Source: Streptacidiphilus jiangxiensis
GTDB taxonomy: Bacteria > Actinomycetota > Actinomycetes > Streptomycetales > Streptomycetaceae
NCBI RefSeq assembly: GCF_900109465.1
Contig: NZ_FOAZ01000011.1
Coordinates: 246,323-310,322, forward strand
Reading direction: 5' to 3'
Length of the DNA: 64,000 bases
Part shown: positions 1-7,777 of the stretch, piece after piece
Layout of the letters: each line of letters begins with the position of its first letter
Numbering within the stretch: the first letter of the stretch is position 1
Made by a program: the position numbers and the translations under genes
The notes under the pieces: model-generated
Database searches by the model: none
Told to the model about the DNA's origin: nothing
The model's input: the letters and a program-made list of their open reading frames with translations, nothing else

Positions 1-422
1 TCCGCACGGACATGCTGAACCTGCGGTTCAACACGGCGGTCGCCAAGGCCACCGAGCTGAACAACTTCCTGGTCAAGCGCGGCTCCACGCCGCGGGCCGT
101 GGCCGAGCAGGCGGTGCTGCTGGTCGCCCCGCTGGCCCCGCACATCGCCGAGGAGCTGTGGGAGAAGCTGGGCCACGAGGAGTCGCTGGTCCACGCCCAG
201 CTGCCCGAGGCCGACCCGGCCTACCTGGTGGAGGACTCGGTCACCTGCGTCGTCCAGATCAAGGGCAAGGTCAAGGCCCGCCTGGAGGTGCCGCCGGCCA
301 TCGGTGACGCCGAGCTGGAGACGCTGGCCCTGGCCGACCCGGCGGTCGTGGCCGCGCTGGGCGGCGCCGAGGTGCGCAAGGTCATCGTCCGCGCGCCGAA
401 GCTGGTCAACATCGTCGTCTGA
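1..422 (+). CDS. leuS: Leucine-tRNA ligase, C-terminal part (gene begins before the window)
   Basis: The reading frame is open from base 3 and codes about the last 140 residues of a class I leucyl-tRNA synthetase, which charges tRNA-Leu in the cytoplasm. The helical anticodon-binding region is recognisable from LLVAPLAPHIAEELWEKLG, followed by the small C-terminal domain with VQIKGKVKARLEVP and the terminal KVIVRAPKLVNIVV typical of LeuRS. No internal start should be annotated: the Met at base 12 lies inside the protein. The catalytic domain and the KMSKS loop are outside the window. A strong hairpin follows 27 bases after the stop, so transcription probably ends here. The leuS-degV-comEA-comEC order is usual in Streptomyces. 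Confidence 0.96.
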   Translation, partial: RTDMLNLRFNTAVAKATELNNFLVKRGSTPRAVAEQAVLLVAPLAPHIAEELWEKLGHEESLVHAQLPEADPAYLVEDSVTCVVQIKGKVKARLEVPPAIGDAELETLALADPAVVAALGGAEVRKVIVRAPKLVNIVV

Positions 423-448
423 TCCTCCGAGATGTTCGACAACTGATA

Positions 449-480
449 CCGGAAGGGACGGGTCCGCCTGTCCCTTCCGG
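449..480 (+). terminator. Rho-independent-type terminator after leuS
   Basis: Perfect 11-bp inverted repeat, CCGGAAGGGAC pairing with GTCCCTTCCGG around a 10-base loop, between the leuS stop and the degV start. There is no long T run, as is common for actinobacterial terminators. Confidence 0.75.
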
Positions 481-505
481 TCTTCCGGCGGGTAACCTCC
501 AGGCC

Positions 506-1345
506 ATGTCCGTCGCCATCCTCACCGACTCCACCGCGTACCTTCCGGAGGAGGAGGTGGCCCGCCACGGGATCTCCGTCGTCCCGCTCAGCGTGGTCAT
601 CGGCGACCAGGCCCTCGCCGAGGGCACCGAGATCTCCCCGGCCGAGGTCGCCGCCGCGCTGCAGCGCAGGGCACCGGTCACCACCTCCCGTCCCAACCCC
701 GAGGCCTTCGCCGAGGCGTACCGGGCCGCGGCCGAGGCGGGCGCGAGCGAGGTCGTCTCACTGCACCTGTCCGCCGCCCTCTCCGGCACCTACGAGGCCG
801 CGCTGCTCGCCGCCGAGGAGGCACCGCTGCCGGTGCGCGTCGTCGACACCCGTATGGTTGGCATGGCGCTCGGCTACTGCGTCCTCGCCGCCGCCGAGGC
901 CGCCCGCGACGGTGGCACCGCGGACCAGGCCGTCGAGGCCGCGACCGCCCGGGCCAAGGGCACGGCCGGTCTCTTCTACGTCGACACCCTGGAGTACCTG
1001 CGCCGGGGCGGTCGCATCGGCGCCGCCCGCGCCATGCTCGGCTCCGCACTCGCGGTCAAGCCGCTGCTGCACCTGGCCGACGGTCAGATCCAGCCGCTGG
1101 AGAAGGTCCGCACCTCCAGTCGCGCCATCGCCCGGCTGGAGGAGCTGGCCGTCGCCCACGCCGGCGGCGACGAGGTCGACCTGGCGGTCCACCACCTCGC
1201 CGCCCCCGACCGCGCGGAGGCCCTGGCCGCCCGGCTGCGCGAGCAGGTACCGCACCTGGGCGAACTGGTCGTCTCCGAGGTCGGCGCGGTCATCGGCGCG
1301 CACGTGGGGCCGGGCCTGCTCGCGGTCGTCGTCTCGCCGCGCTGA
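506..1345 (+). CDS. DegV family fatty-acid-binding protein
   Basis: A 279-residue cytosolic protein of the DegV (EDD-fold) family. Members bind a single fatty acid between two domains and can act as fatty-acid kinase B subunits or lipid carriers; the exact ligand here is unknown. The family motifs are visible: the N-terminal ILTDSTAYLP, the TSRPNPEAF loop, LSGTYE, and the DTLEYLRRGGRIG segment followed by KPLLHLADG. Length fits the family (about 280). The ATG at 506 is taken because the TDST motif starts at residue 7. No fatty-acid kinase A gene (DhaK/DhaL type) is adjacent. The following gene lies about 100 bases downstream. Confidence 0.9.
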   Translation: MSVAILTDSTAYLPEEEVARHGISVVPLSVVIGDQALAEGTEISPAEVAAALQRRAPVTTSRPNPEAFAEAYRAAAEAGASEVVSLHLSAALSGTYEAALLAAEEAPLPVRVVDTRMVGMALGYCVLAAAEAARDGGTADQAVEAATARAKGTAGLFYVDTLEYLRRGGRIGAARAMLGSALAVKPLLHLADGQIQPLEKVRTSSRAIARLEELAVAHAGGDEVDLAVHHLAAPDRAEALAARLREQVPHLGELVVSEVGAVIGAHVGPGLLAVVVSPR

Positions 1346-1443
1346 ACCCGTTTCCCCGGTCCGTGTACGACATGGATTGACGCGCCCGCACGCGGGCATC
1401 CTCCGAGCATCAGGCGCACCAGGGGCACCGGGAGGAGAACGCC

Positions 1444-1788
1444 ATGGCCCACGCCTGCCCCAGCTGCGGGATGGCCGAACAGGTCGTCAAACTCGACCAC
1501 TTCTATCTGGCCCTGCCCGACGGCAGCGGCCTCAAGTCCTCGTTCGCGCCGCCGGCGACGCGCGCCTCGAGCTACGGGGTGCCGCTCGTCGTCGCCGCCG
1601 TCGGGGCGTTCTTCGTGATCGACGGCGCCGTGGTGCTGGGCCTGCTGCTCCTGCTGGTCGCCGCGGTGCTCGCGATGGTCGTCTCGCGCGGTGTCGACGA
1701 GGCCCGCCGGGCCCGTGCGCACTGGGAGCGGCAGATGTTCTGCCGCCACTGCGCGATCCGTTTCGTGCCGGAGGAGCCCGGCGGGTAA
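1444..1788 (+). CDS. Small membrane protein with split CxxC zinc-ribbon pairs
   Basis: A 114-residue protein not recognised as a named family. A CPSC pair is at residues 5-8 and a CRHC pair near residue 99, so the two ends could form a zinc ribbon. Between them lie two hydrophobic stretches (about residues 42-54 and 57-78), suggesting a membrane hairpin that brings both Cys pairs to the cytoplasmic side. The ATG at 1444 is preceded by a strong GGGAGGAG ribosome-binding site. It stands alone between degV and comEA. A structural or metal-binding role is an inference from the cysteines only. Confidence 0.75.
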   Translation: MAHACPSCGMAEQVVKLDHFYLALPDGSGLKSSFAPPATRASSYGVPLVVAAVGAFFVIDGAVVLGLLLLLVAAVLAMVVSRGVDEARRARAHWERQMFCRHCAIRFVPEEPGG

Positions 1789-1806
1789 CTCGCGCGAGTG
1801 AGCCGG

Positions 1807-1832
1807 TTCTCCACAGACGCAGGTTTTCCACA
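1807..1832 (+). promoter_or_regulatory. Two DnaA-box-like nonamers upstream of comEA
   Basis: TTCTCCACA (1807-1815) and TTTTCCACA (1824-1832) lie in the same orientation 17 bases apart. Each matches the classical box TTATCCACA, and the Streptomyces form TTGTCCACA, at 8 of 9 positions. They sit between the zinc-ribbon gene and comEA. Binding by DnaA is not shown. Confidence 0.4.
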
Positions 1833-1885
1833 GGCCGTCAGTTCGTCCGGGACGCCTGTGTGTGCGGGCTCCTAACGTCGGCCGC

Positions 1886-2752
1886 ATGCGAACCGCTCTG
1901 ACCCCTGCGGCCCGGGCCCGTCGTGAGGCGACGACGGCCCTGGTACGCCACCGCGTCGACACCCTCTTCGGTCCTCAGGCCCAAGCCCTTGCCTCGGCTC
2001 GGACTCCGCCTTCCCCTCCCGCCCCACCTCCCGCCCCGATGCCGCGGCCGGAGGTGACGGCCGTGCTGCCGCAGGCCGCCCCGGATCCACCACGGCTGCG
2101 TCCTCCGCTCGCCTCCTCGCTCGCGCTCGCGCTCAAGGAGCGATGGGACCTGGACCGCAAGGCCCTGCTCGGGCTCGCCGTCCTGCTCTTGCTCGCCCTC
2201 GGCTACGGCATCCAGCACTTCTGGGCCGGCCGCCCGGAGCCCGTCGCCGTCCCCGCCCCGGCCGTGGAGGGGACGGTCGGGGCGGGCGCGTCCTCCTCGC
2301 CCACACCCGGGCCGGGCGTCCCGGTGGCGGGCAGCACGACCATCACCGCGCTGGTCGTCGACGTGTCCGGCAAGGTGCGCAGCCCCGGGCTGCGCACCCT
2401 CCCGCCCGGTTCGCGCGTCCAGGACGCCCTCAACGCGGCGGGCGGCCCGTTGCCCGGTACGGACCTGACCGGCCTCAACCTCGCCCGCAAGGTCAACGAC
2501 GGCGAGGAGATCATCGTCTCCGGCTCGCCCCCGCCGCCCGGCGCCGCCGCCCGCGCCTCCGGTCCGCTCAGCCTCAACGCCGCCACCGAGGCCCAACTGG
2601 ACGCCCTGCCCGGCATCGGCCCGGTCTTGGCCCAGCGCATCATCCAGTTCCGCCAGGAACACGGCGGGTTCCAGTCCGTCGACCAGCTCCGCCAGGTCCC
2701 GGGCTTCGGCGAACGCCGCCTGGCCGACCTCCGCGCGCAGCTCCGCCCATGA
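1886..2752 (+). CDS. comEA: ComEA family DNA-binding protein (helix-hairpin-helix)
   Basis: Probable surface DNA receptor that hands double-stranded DNA to the ComEC channel. The 288-residue protein has a basic Pro-rich cytoplasmic N-terminus, one membrane segment around residues 92-112 (GLAVLLLLALGYGI), an SLBB-like domain at about 153-215 with VVDVSGKVRSPGLRTLPPG, and a C-terminal pair of helix-hairpin-helix motifs at about 229-287 containing LPGIGPVLAQRII and VPGFGERRLADLR. An in-frame GTG 24 bases upstream (1862) would add eight residues, but the ATG at 1886 is preferred. The stop overlaps the comEC start (ATGA), so the two are translationally coupled. Natural competence is not established in Streptomyces, so a role in DNA uptake is inference from the family. 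Confidence 0.9.
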   Translation: MRTALTPAARARREATTALVRHRVDTLFGPQAQALASARTPPSPPAPPPAPMPRPEVTAVLPQAAPDPPRLRPPLASSLALALKERWDLDRKALLGLAVLLLLALGYGIQHFWAGRPEPVAVPAPAVEGTVGAGASSSPTPGPGVPVAGSTTITALVVDVSGKVRSPGLRTLPPGSRVQDALNAAGGPLPGTDLTGLNLARKVNDGEEIIVSGSPPPPGAAARASGPLSLNAATEAQLDALPGIGPVLAQRIIQFRQEHGGFQSVDQLRQVPGFGERRLADLRAQLRP

Positions 2753-5268
2753 GGGGGAGTGGGGAGGAGCCCCCGGCGTCGGTCCGCGGCCTGTCCTCGG
2801 TGGAGTCGGCTCCTGCCGCGCCGAAGCCCGCTGCGCCCAAGTCTGCCGTGCCCCGGGCCGTCCCGGAGGCTGCCGGCAGGGTCGCGGGTGGGGCCCGGGC
2901 CGGGGAGGGCCCCCGCGCGGCGGAGGAACGGCCGCTGGACGTGCGACTGGTGGGGCCCGCCGTGGTGGTGTGGGGCCTCAGCGCCGCGCTGCTGCCGCTG
3001 CGGGGCGCACACACCGCGTGGGTGCTCGGCGCGGCCGGCGGCGCCGGGGTGCTCGGGCTCGGGCTGCTGCTGGGCCGGGTACGGCCGCGTCTGCTCGCGG
3101 CCCTGCTGCTCAGCGCGGCGGCCGCCGCGTGCAGCACCGGGCTGGCGGGAGCCGCCCTGACACGCGGCCCGGTGCCCGCGCTGGCCCGCTCCGGCCGTCC
3201 GGCCGCGGTGCGGCTGACGGTGACGACGGATCCGCAGCGCCGCGCCACCGACGGCAACGTCGTCCTGCGCGGCGTCGTCGACGCCGTCGCGGACGCCGCC
3301 ACCAGCGCCCCCGTCCGTGTGGTCGTGCGCGGCCCGGCGGCGGGGGAGTGGCTGCGACTGCTGCCCTCGACACAGGTCGCCGTCACCGCCCGGGCCCGCC
3401 CCGTCCCACCCGACGGGCCGCCCGACATCGCCGCCACACTGCTGACGGCGGATCAGCCCCGGGTCCTGGTCGGCCCCGACGCCCCGCAGCGCGCGGCGGG
3501 CGCGCTGCGGTCGGGGCTGCGGCAGGCCGTCGCACCGCTGTCGGAGGACGAGCGGGCCCTTCTGCCGGGCCTCGTCGACGGCGACACCAGCGCCATGACC
3601 CCCGAGCTGGACGAGGCCTTCCTGGCCACCGACCTCACCCACCTCACCGCCGTCAGCGGCTCCAACCTGTCGATCATGATGGTGCTGCTGATCGGCCGCG
3701 CCTCCCGGGCCCGCACCCCCGAGCGCGGCGGGCTCGCCGCCCGCCTCGGGCTGCCCCTGCGCGCCGCCGCCCTCGCCGGCGCCCTGCTGACCGCCGCCTT
3801 CGTCGTCCTGTGCCGGCCGGACCCGAGCGTGCTGCGTGCCGCCGCGACGGGCCTGGTGATGCTGCTCGGCCTGGCCACCGGCCGCCGCGGCAGCCCCCTG
3901 CCGGCCCTGGCCGGGGCCACGCTGGTGCTCATCCTCGCCGACCCGGCCCTCGCCCACTCCTACGGCTTCGCGCTCTCCGCGCTCGCCACGGCGGGGTTGG
4001 TCACGGTGGGCCCGCGCTGGGGCGAGGCCCTGCGCGCGGCCGGCTGCCCGGCCCGTCTCGCCGAGCCGCTGGCCGCCGCCGCGGCGGCACAGGCCTGGTG
4101 CGGTCCGCTGCTGGTGCTGCGCTCCGGGCGGCTCTCCCTGGTCGCCGTCCCCTGCAACCTGCTCGCCGAGCTGTGCGTCGCCCCGGCGACGGTGCTGGGC
4201 TTCGCCGCCCTCGCGGTCGCCCCGCTGTGGCTGACCGGAGCGCAGTGGATCGCCCGGGTCGGCGCCGTCCCGGTCTGGGCGCTGATCCAGGTGGCCCGCC
4301 TCGGCGCGGCCCTGCCCGGAGCCGAGACGGACTGGCCCGTGGGCTGGTTCGGCGCCGCCCTGCTGATCGCCGTGACCTGCGCCCTCGTCGCCGCGGCCGC
4401 GTGGCTGCGCCGCCCGCTGGTGGCCGCGTTCCTGGCGGTCTGCCTGCTGCTGGTGCTGCTCCGTCCGCCCCCGCTGGCCCGGCTCGCCACGGGCTGGCCC
4501 CCGCCCGGCTGGCGCCTGGTCGCCTGCGACGTGGGCCAGGGCGACGCCCTCGTCCTCTCGCCCGGCGACGACCCGGGCACCGCCGTCCTCGTCGACACCG
4601 GCCCCGACCCGCACGCCGTCGACGGCTGCCTGCGCGCCCTCGGCGTCTCCACGATCCCGCTGGTGATTCTCACCCACGACCACGCCGACCACGTCGAGGG
4701 CCTCCCCGGGGTGCTGCACGACCGCCGCGTCGGCGCGGTGGAGACCACGACGGTCGACGACCCGCCGGCCGAGTACGCCCGCGTCCGCCGCTGGACCGCC
4801 GAGGCCGGTGTCCCGCTGATCCGCGCGGTGCGCGGCGAGCGGCGCGCGCTCGGCGCGCTCCACTGGGAGGTGCTGTGGCCGCCGGATCCCTCCGGGGAGG
4901 GAGTCCCGCCCGGCCCCAACAACGCCTCGGTCGCGCTCCTGGTCACCCTCCCGGGCCTGCGGATGGCGCTGCTGGGCGATCTGGAGCCTCCCGCCCAACA
5001 GCGGCTCCTCGGCGCCGTCGGGCCCGTGGACGTGCTCAAGGTCGCTCACCACGGCTCCGCCAAGCAGGACCCGGCACTGATCGCCGCGCTCCATCCCCGC
5101 CTGGCGCTGCTCTCGGTCGGCCGCGGCAACCGCTACGGCCATCCGGCCCCCACCACGCTCCGCCTGCTGCGCTCCCTCGGCACCACCGTCGTCCGCACGG
5201 ACCAGCAGGGTGACCTGGCGGTCCTGCTCACGGACGGAGCCCTCGCCGTCGCGGTGCGCGGAGCGTAG
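2749..5268 (+). CDS. comEC: ComEC/Rec2 family DNA translocation channel with metallo-beta-lactamase domain
   Basis: An 839-residue polytopic membrane protein that in competent bacteria forms the channel for single-stranded DNA entry. The ATG overlaps the comEA stop by four bases (ATGA), which decides the start. After a Pro/Ala-rich N-terminus come membrane helices and an OB-like region. The competence domain starts near residue 300 with TAVSGSNLSIMM and continues as a run of helices to about residue 580. The C-terminal third is a metallo-beta-lactamase fold with VGQGDALVL, VDTGPDP, the metal-binding ILTHDHADHVEG near residue 640, LLGDLE and KVAHHGSAK. The Zn-site residues are intact, so a nuclease role degrading the non-transported strand is plausible. 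Reverse-strand frames through this gene are composition artefacts. Confidence 0.95.
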   Translation: MRGSGEEPPASVRGLSSVESAPAAPKPAAPKSAVPRAVPEAAGRVAGGARAGEGPRAAEERPLDVRLVGPAVVVWGLSAALLPLRGAHTAWVLGAAGGAGVLGLGLLLGRVRPRLLAALLLSAAAAACSTGLAGAALTRGPVPALARSGRPAAVRLTVTTDPQRRATDGNVVLRGVVDAVADAATSAPVRVVVRGPAAGEWLRLLPSTQVAVTARARPVPPDGPPDIAATLLTADQPRVLVGPDAPQRAAGALRSGLRQAVAPLSEDERALLPGLVDGDTSAMTPELDEAFLATDLTHLTAVSGSNLSIMMVLLIGRASRARTPERGGLAARLGLPLRAAALAGALLTAAFVVLCRPDPSVLRAAATGLVMLLGLATGRRGSPLPALAGATLVLILADPALAHSYGFALSALATAGLVTVGPRWGEALRAAGCPARLAEPLAAAAAAQAWCGPLLVLRSGRLSLVAVPCNLLAELCVAPATVLGFAALAVAPLWLTGAQWIARVGAVPVWALIQVARLGAALPGAETDWPVGWFGAALLIAVTCALVAAAAWLRRPLVAAFLAVCLLLVLLRPPPLARLATGWPPPGWRLVACDVGQGDALVLSPGDDPGTAVLVDTGPDPHAVDGCLRALGVSTIPLVILTHDHADHVEGLPGVLHDRRVGAVETTTVDDPPAEYARVRRWTAEAGVPLIRAVRGERRALGALHWEVLWPPDPSGEGVPPGPNNASVALLVTLPGLRMALLGDLEPPAQQRLLGAVGPVDVLKVAHHGSAKQDPALIAALHPRLALLSVGRGNRYGHPAPTTLRLLRSLGTTVVRTDQQGDLAVLLTDGALAVAVRGA

Positions 5269-5282
5269 CGGATAATGGCCAC

Positions 5283-5546
5283 GTGACCACGACGAGTGAC
5301 CAGACCGACCACTACGTGCTCGTAGTCCCCGACCGCGACGCGGCGGAGGAGCTCTCGGCACGCCTCACCGCCGCCCACCCGACTCTTCCCGAGCCCGAAC
5401 TCCACCGCGAGGCCCTGGCCGGCGAGGACGACGCGGAGGACGCCCAGTGGCTCGTGGTCCTGGACCCGCCCCTCCCGATCACCCTCTCCGTCGCCGACCT
5501 GCACGACCTCGCCGCCGAGTTCGACGGCTGGCTCGAGGACTTCTAG
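5283..5546 (+). CDS. Conserved small acidic protein of unknown function
   Basis: An 87-residue soluble acidic protein starting with GTG 14 bases after the comEC stop. I do not recognise a domain. It reads like a ferredoxin-fold-sized protein: DHYVLVVPDRDAAEELSARL, then ELHREALAGEDD, WLVVLDPP and an acidic C-terminal helix AAEFDGWLEDF. The spacing suggests co-transcription with comEA/comEC. No signal peptide, membrane segment or cysteine pair is visible. The coding call rests on codon-position GC bias, the operon position and the hairpin that immediately follows. Confidence 0.7.
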   Translation: MTTTSDQTDHYVLVVPDRDAAEELSARLTAAHPTLPEPELHREALAGEDDAEDAQWLVVLDPPLPITLSVADLHDLAAEFDGWLEDF

Positions 5547-5556
5547 GCACTAGGGT

Positions 5557-5604
5557 CGGTTGCAACACCTCAGCAGAGCCTCGCGCCCCTGGATGGTGCA
5601 ACCG
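5557..5604 (+). terminator. Hairpin after the 87-aa gene; deleted derivative of the intergenic palindrome family
   Basis: Outer arms CGGTTGCA and TGCAACCG are a perfect 8-bp inverted repeat. The interior keeps CCTCGCGCCCCTGG, which matches the right arm of the longer palindromes at about 8.8, 46.6 and 53.1 kb, while the left GGGGCGCGAGG arm is missing. It probably acts as a terminator. Its right end lies 22 bases before the proposed permease start. Confidence 0.6.
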
Positions 5605-5626
5605 AAGGTCCGTCCGAGGAGTACCG

Positions 5627-6883
5627 CTGAGCACGCCCATCGCCGAGAGCCTGTCGATCCTGCTGCTCGCGGTCGTGCTCGTCTGCGCCGTCGTGCGGCC
5701 GTTCGGTTGGCCGGAGGCCGTCGTCGCGGTGCCCGCGGCCGGCCTGCTGGTCGCGCTGGGGGCCGTCACGCCCGCGCACGCCGCCACCGAGGCCGCGCGG
5801 CTCGGGCCGGTCATCGGGTTTCTCGCGGCGGTGCTGGTGCTCGCCCAGCTCTGTGCCGACGAGGGGCTCTTCGAGGCCTGCGGTGCGTGGATGGCGCGGA
5901 CCGCCGCCGGCCGGTCGAGGCGCATGCTGGCACAGGTCTTCGTCGTCGCGGCGGTGACCACCGCCGTGTTGAGCCTCGACGCCACCGTCGTCCTGCTCAC
6001 GCCCGTGGTCTTCGCGACCGCGACCCGGCTCGGCGCCCGCCCGAAGCCGCACGTCTACGCCTGCGCGCACCTGTCCAACTCCGCCTCCCTGCTCCTTCCG
6101 GTCTCCAACCTGACCAACCTGCTGGCGTTCACCGCGGCGGGCCTCAGCTTCACCCGCTTCACCGCGCTGATGGCGCTGCCCTGGCTGGTGGCCGTCGGCA
6201 TCGAGTACGTGGTGCTGCGCCGGTTCTTCGCCGCCGACCTCGACGCGGGCGCGACCGAGCCGGATGCCGGGCCGCCGCCCGCGCTGCCGCTGTTCGCTCT
6301 CGTCACCGTCGCCTGCACGCTGGGTGGCTTCGTGCTCACCTCCGCGCTGGGGATCAACCCGGCCTGGGCGGCGACGGCAGGCGCCTTCGTCCTCGCGGTC
6401 CGCGCGCTGGTCCGCCGTCACACCACGCCGCGGGCGATCGTGCGCTCGGCCGCGTTGCCGTTCCTCGCGTTCGTACTGGGGCTCGGCATCGTCGTGCGGG
6501 CCGTGGTCGACAACGGGATGGCCACCGCCCTCGCCCATCTCGTGCCCGCCGGCACCGCGCTGCCCGCCCTGCTCGGCGTCGCGGCGCTCGCGGCGCTGCT
6601 CGCGAACGTCATCAACAACCTGCCCGCGACGCTGGTCCTGGTCCCGCTCGCAGCCCCGGCCGGACCCGGTGCGGTCCTCGCGGTGCTGTTGGGCGTCAAC
6701 ATCGGCCCCAACCTGACCTATGCCGGCTCCCTGGCGACGCTGCTGTGGCGGCGCATCGTGGGTGAGCACGGCGCGGAGGTGGAGCTGGGCGAGTTCACCC
6801 GCCTCGGGCTGCTCACCGTCCCGGCCGCACTCGTCGCCTCCGTCGTGGCGCTGTGGGGCGGGCTGCAGCTCATCGGGGTCTGA
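5627..6883 (+). CDS. ArsB/SLC13-type arylsulfate/arsenite-like permease
   Basis: A polytopic inner-membrane transporter of the ion-transporter superfamily, about 418 residues with 10-12 hydrophobic helices. ArsB-like signatures are SNLTNLLAF, the NVINNLPATLVLVPLA re-entrant motif and GVNIGPNLTYAGSLATLLWRR at the C-terminus. No arsR or arsC is adjacent, so the substrate (arsenite, another oxyanion or Na+/dicarboxylate) is open. No ATG or GTG lies close before the first helix. The most plausible start is CTG at 5627, with CGAGGA six bases upstream and product beginning M-STPIAES. The longer in-frame extension to 5447 overlaps the previous gene and the hairpin and is rejected. Confidence 0.82.
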   Translation: MSTPIAESLSILLLAVVLVCAVVRPFGWPEAVVAVPAAGLLVALGAVTPAHAATEAARLGPVIGFLAAVLVLAQLCADEGLFEACGAWMARTAAGRSRRMLAQVFVVAAVTTAVLSLDATVVLLTPVVFATATRLGARPKPHVYACAHLSNSASLLLPVSNLTNLLAFTAAGLSFTRFTALMALPWLVAVGIEYVVLRRFFAADLDAGATEPDAGPPPALPLFALVTVACTLGGFVLTSALGINPAWAATAGAFVLAVRALVRRHTTPRAIVRSAALPFLAFVLGLGIVVRAVVDNGMATALAHLVPAGTALPALLGVAALAALLANVINNLPATLVLVPLAAPAGPGAVLAVLLGVNIGPNLTYAGSLATLLWRRIVGEHGAEVELGEFTRLGLLTVPAALVASVVALWGGLQLIGV

Positions 6884-7030
6884 ACGTCCTGGTCTGTCCG
6901 CCACCTGTGGCGATCATGTCACGCCCGCGTCACAGACGTATCAGGGCGCAACCGGACGTTCGGGACTCTCGTCCTCGCGGAATGACGGCACGCACGAGAC
7001 GTGCCGCGTCATCCCATGGGGGGATCCACC

Positions 7031-7711
7031 ATGACGACTGCCCGCATACGCCCCGCCACCGTGACCGCGACGCTCCTGGCCTCGGCCTGCCTGTTGCTGA
7101 CGGCCTGTCAGGGGTCGGGCACCTCGGCCGCCTCGGCCTCTGCTCCGAGCTCCGGCGCTTCCGCCGCCTCGTCTGCCTCCGCGGGCGCCGTGGCGGCCTC
7201 TCCCGTCTCCGACGGCGGCCCGGCGGCCACCGCGACGGCCTCCGCCGGGGTGCCCCTGGCCGTGGACCCGGTCCGCTGCACGGCCGAGTCGCTGACGGCA
7301 TCGCCCGCCGAGGCACAGCCGTCCGACGCGGCCACCTCGACCTACGACGACTTCGTCAAGCTGACCAACACCGGCGGGCACACCTGCACCCTGACGGGCT
7401 TCCCGACCGTCGCGGTGGCCGGCGAGGGCGACCCGACCCGCAACCGGCCGCTCAAGGTCACTCGGCGCGGCACCGCGCACCCGGTGCGCCTGGCGCCCGG
7501 CCACAGCGCGTGGCTGCGGCTGACCTTCCGCGTGGTGATGGGCGAGGCCGACGGCTACTGCGCCTCCGGCGCCACCCCCACGTCCGCACCGACGCTGGTG
7601 ATCGGCGGCTTCGCCAACGGCGGGGCGATTCAGATCGGTTCCGTGAACCGCGGGTTCGGCGAGTGCGACGACGTCGTCTGGGTTGCGCCCTTCCTCGGCA
7701 CCCGCCCCTGA
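7031..7711 (+). CDS. Secreted lipoprotein with DUF4232 domain
   Basis: A 226-residue exported lipoprotein. Residues 1-25 are a signal peptide ending in the lipobox LLTACQG, so Cys would be lipidated and the protein anchored outside the membrane. A Ser/Ala-rich linker (about 26-75) is followed by a compact domain of DUF4232 type with RCTAESL near its start, TNTGGHTCTLTGFPTV, and the final CDDVVWVAPFLG; conserved cysteines could form disulfides. The ATG at 7031 is preceded by GGGGGGA. The domain's function is unknown. It is transcribed alone and closed by a perfect hairpin. Confidence 0.85.
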   Translation: MTTARIRPATVTATLLASACLLLTACQGSGTSAASASAPSSGASAASSASAGAVAASPVSDGGPAATATASAGVPLAVDPVRCTAESLTASPAEAQPSDAATSTYDDFVKLTNTGGHTCTLTGFPTVAVAGEGDPTRNRPLKVTRRGTAHPVRLAPGHSAWLRLTFRVVMGEADGYCASGATPTSAPTLVIGGFANGGAIQIGSVNRGFGECDDVVWVAPFLGTRP

Positions 7712-7724
7712 GCCCACCCCTTCG

Positions 7725-7747
7725 GCGGGGAGCGACGCGCTCCCCGC
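7725..7747 (+). terminator. Terminator after the DUF4232 lipoprotein gene
   Basis: Perfect 10-bp stem GCGGGGAGCG / CGCTCCCCGC with a three-base loop, 14 bases after the stop and before holA. Confidence 0.75.
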
Positions 7748-7777
7748 TGTCGGTCGTGCCGGATAGGGTGGTCGGCG

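Noticed and set aside
1807..1832. DnaA-box-like pair considered as a replication origin
   Set aside because: Only two boxes, no dnaA/dnaN neighbours and no AT-rich unwinding region.
2203..5361. 1052-codon open frame on the minus strand opposite comEC
   Set aside because: It mirrors a clear comEA/comEC pair, has Gln/Arg/Gly-rich low-complexity protein and arises from GC bias at third positions.
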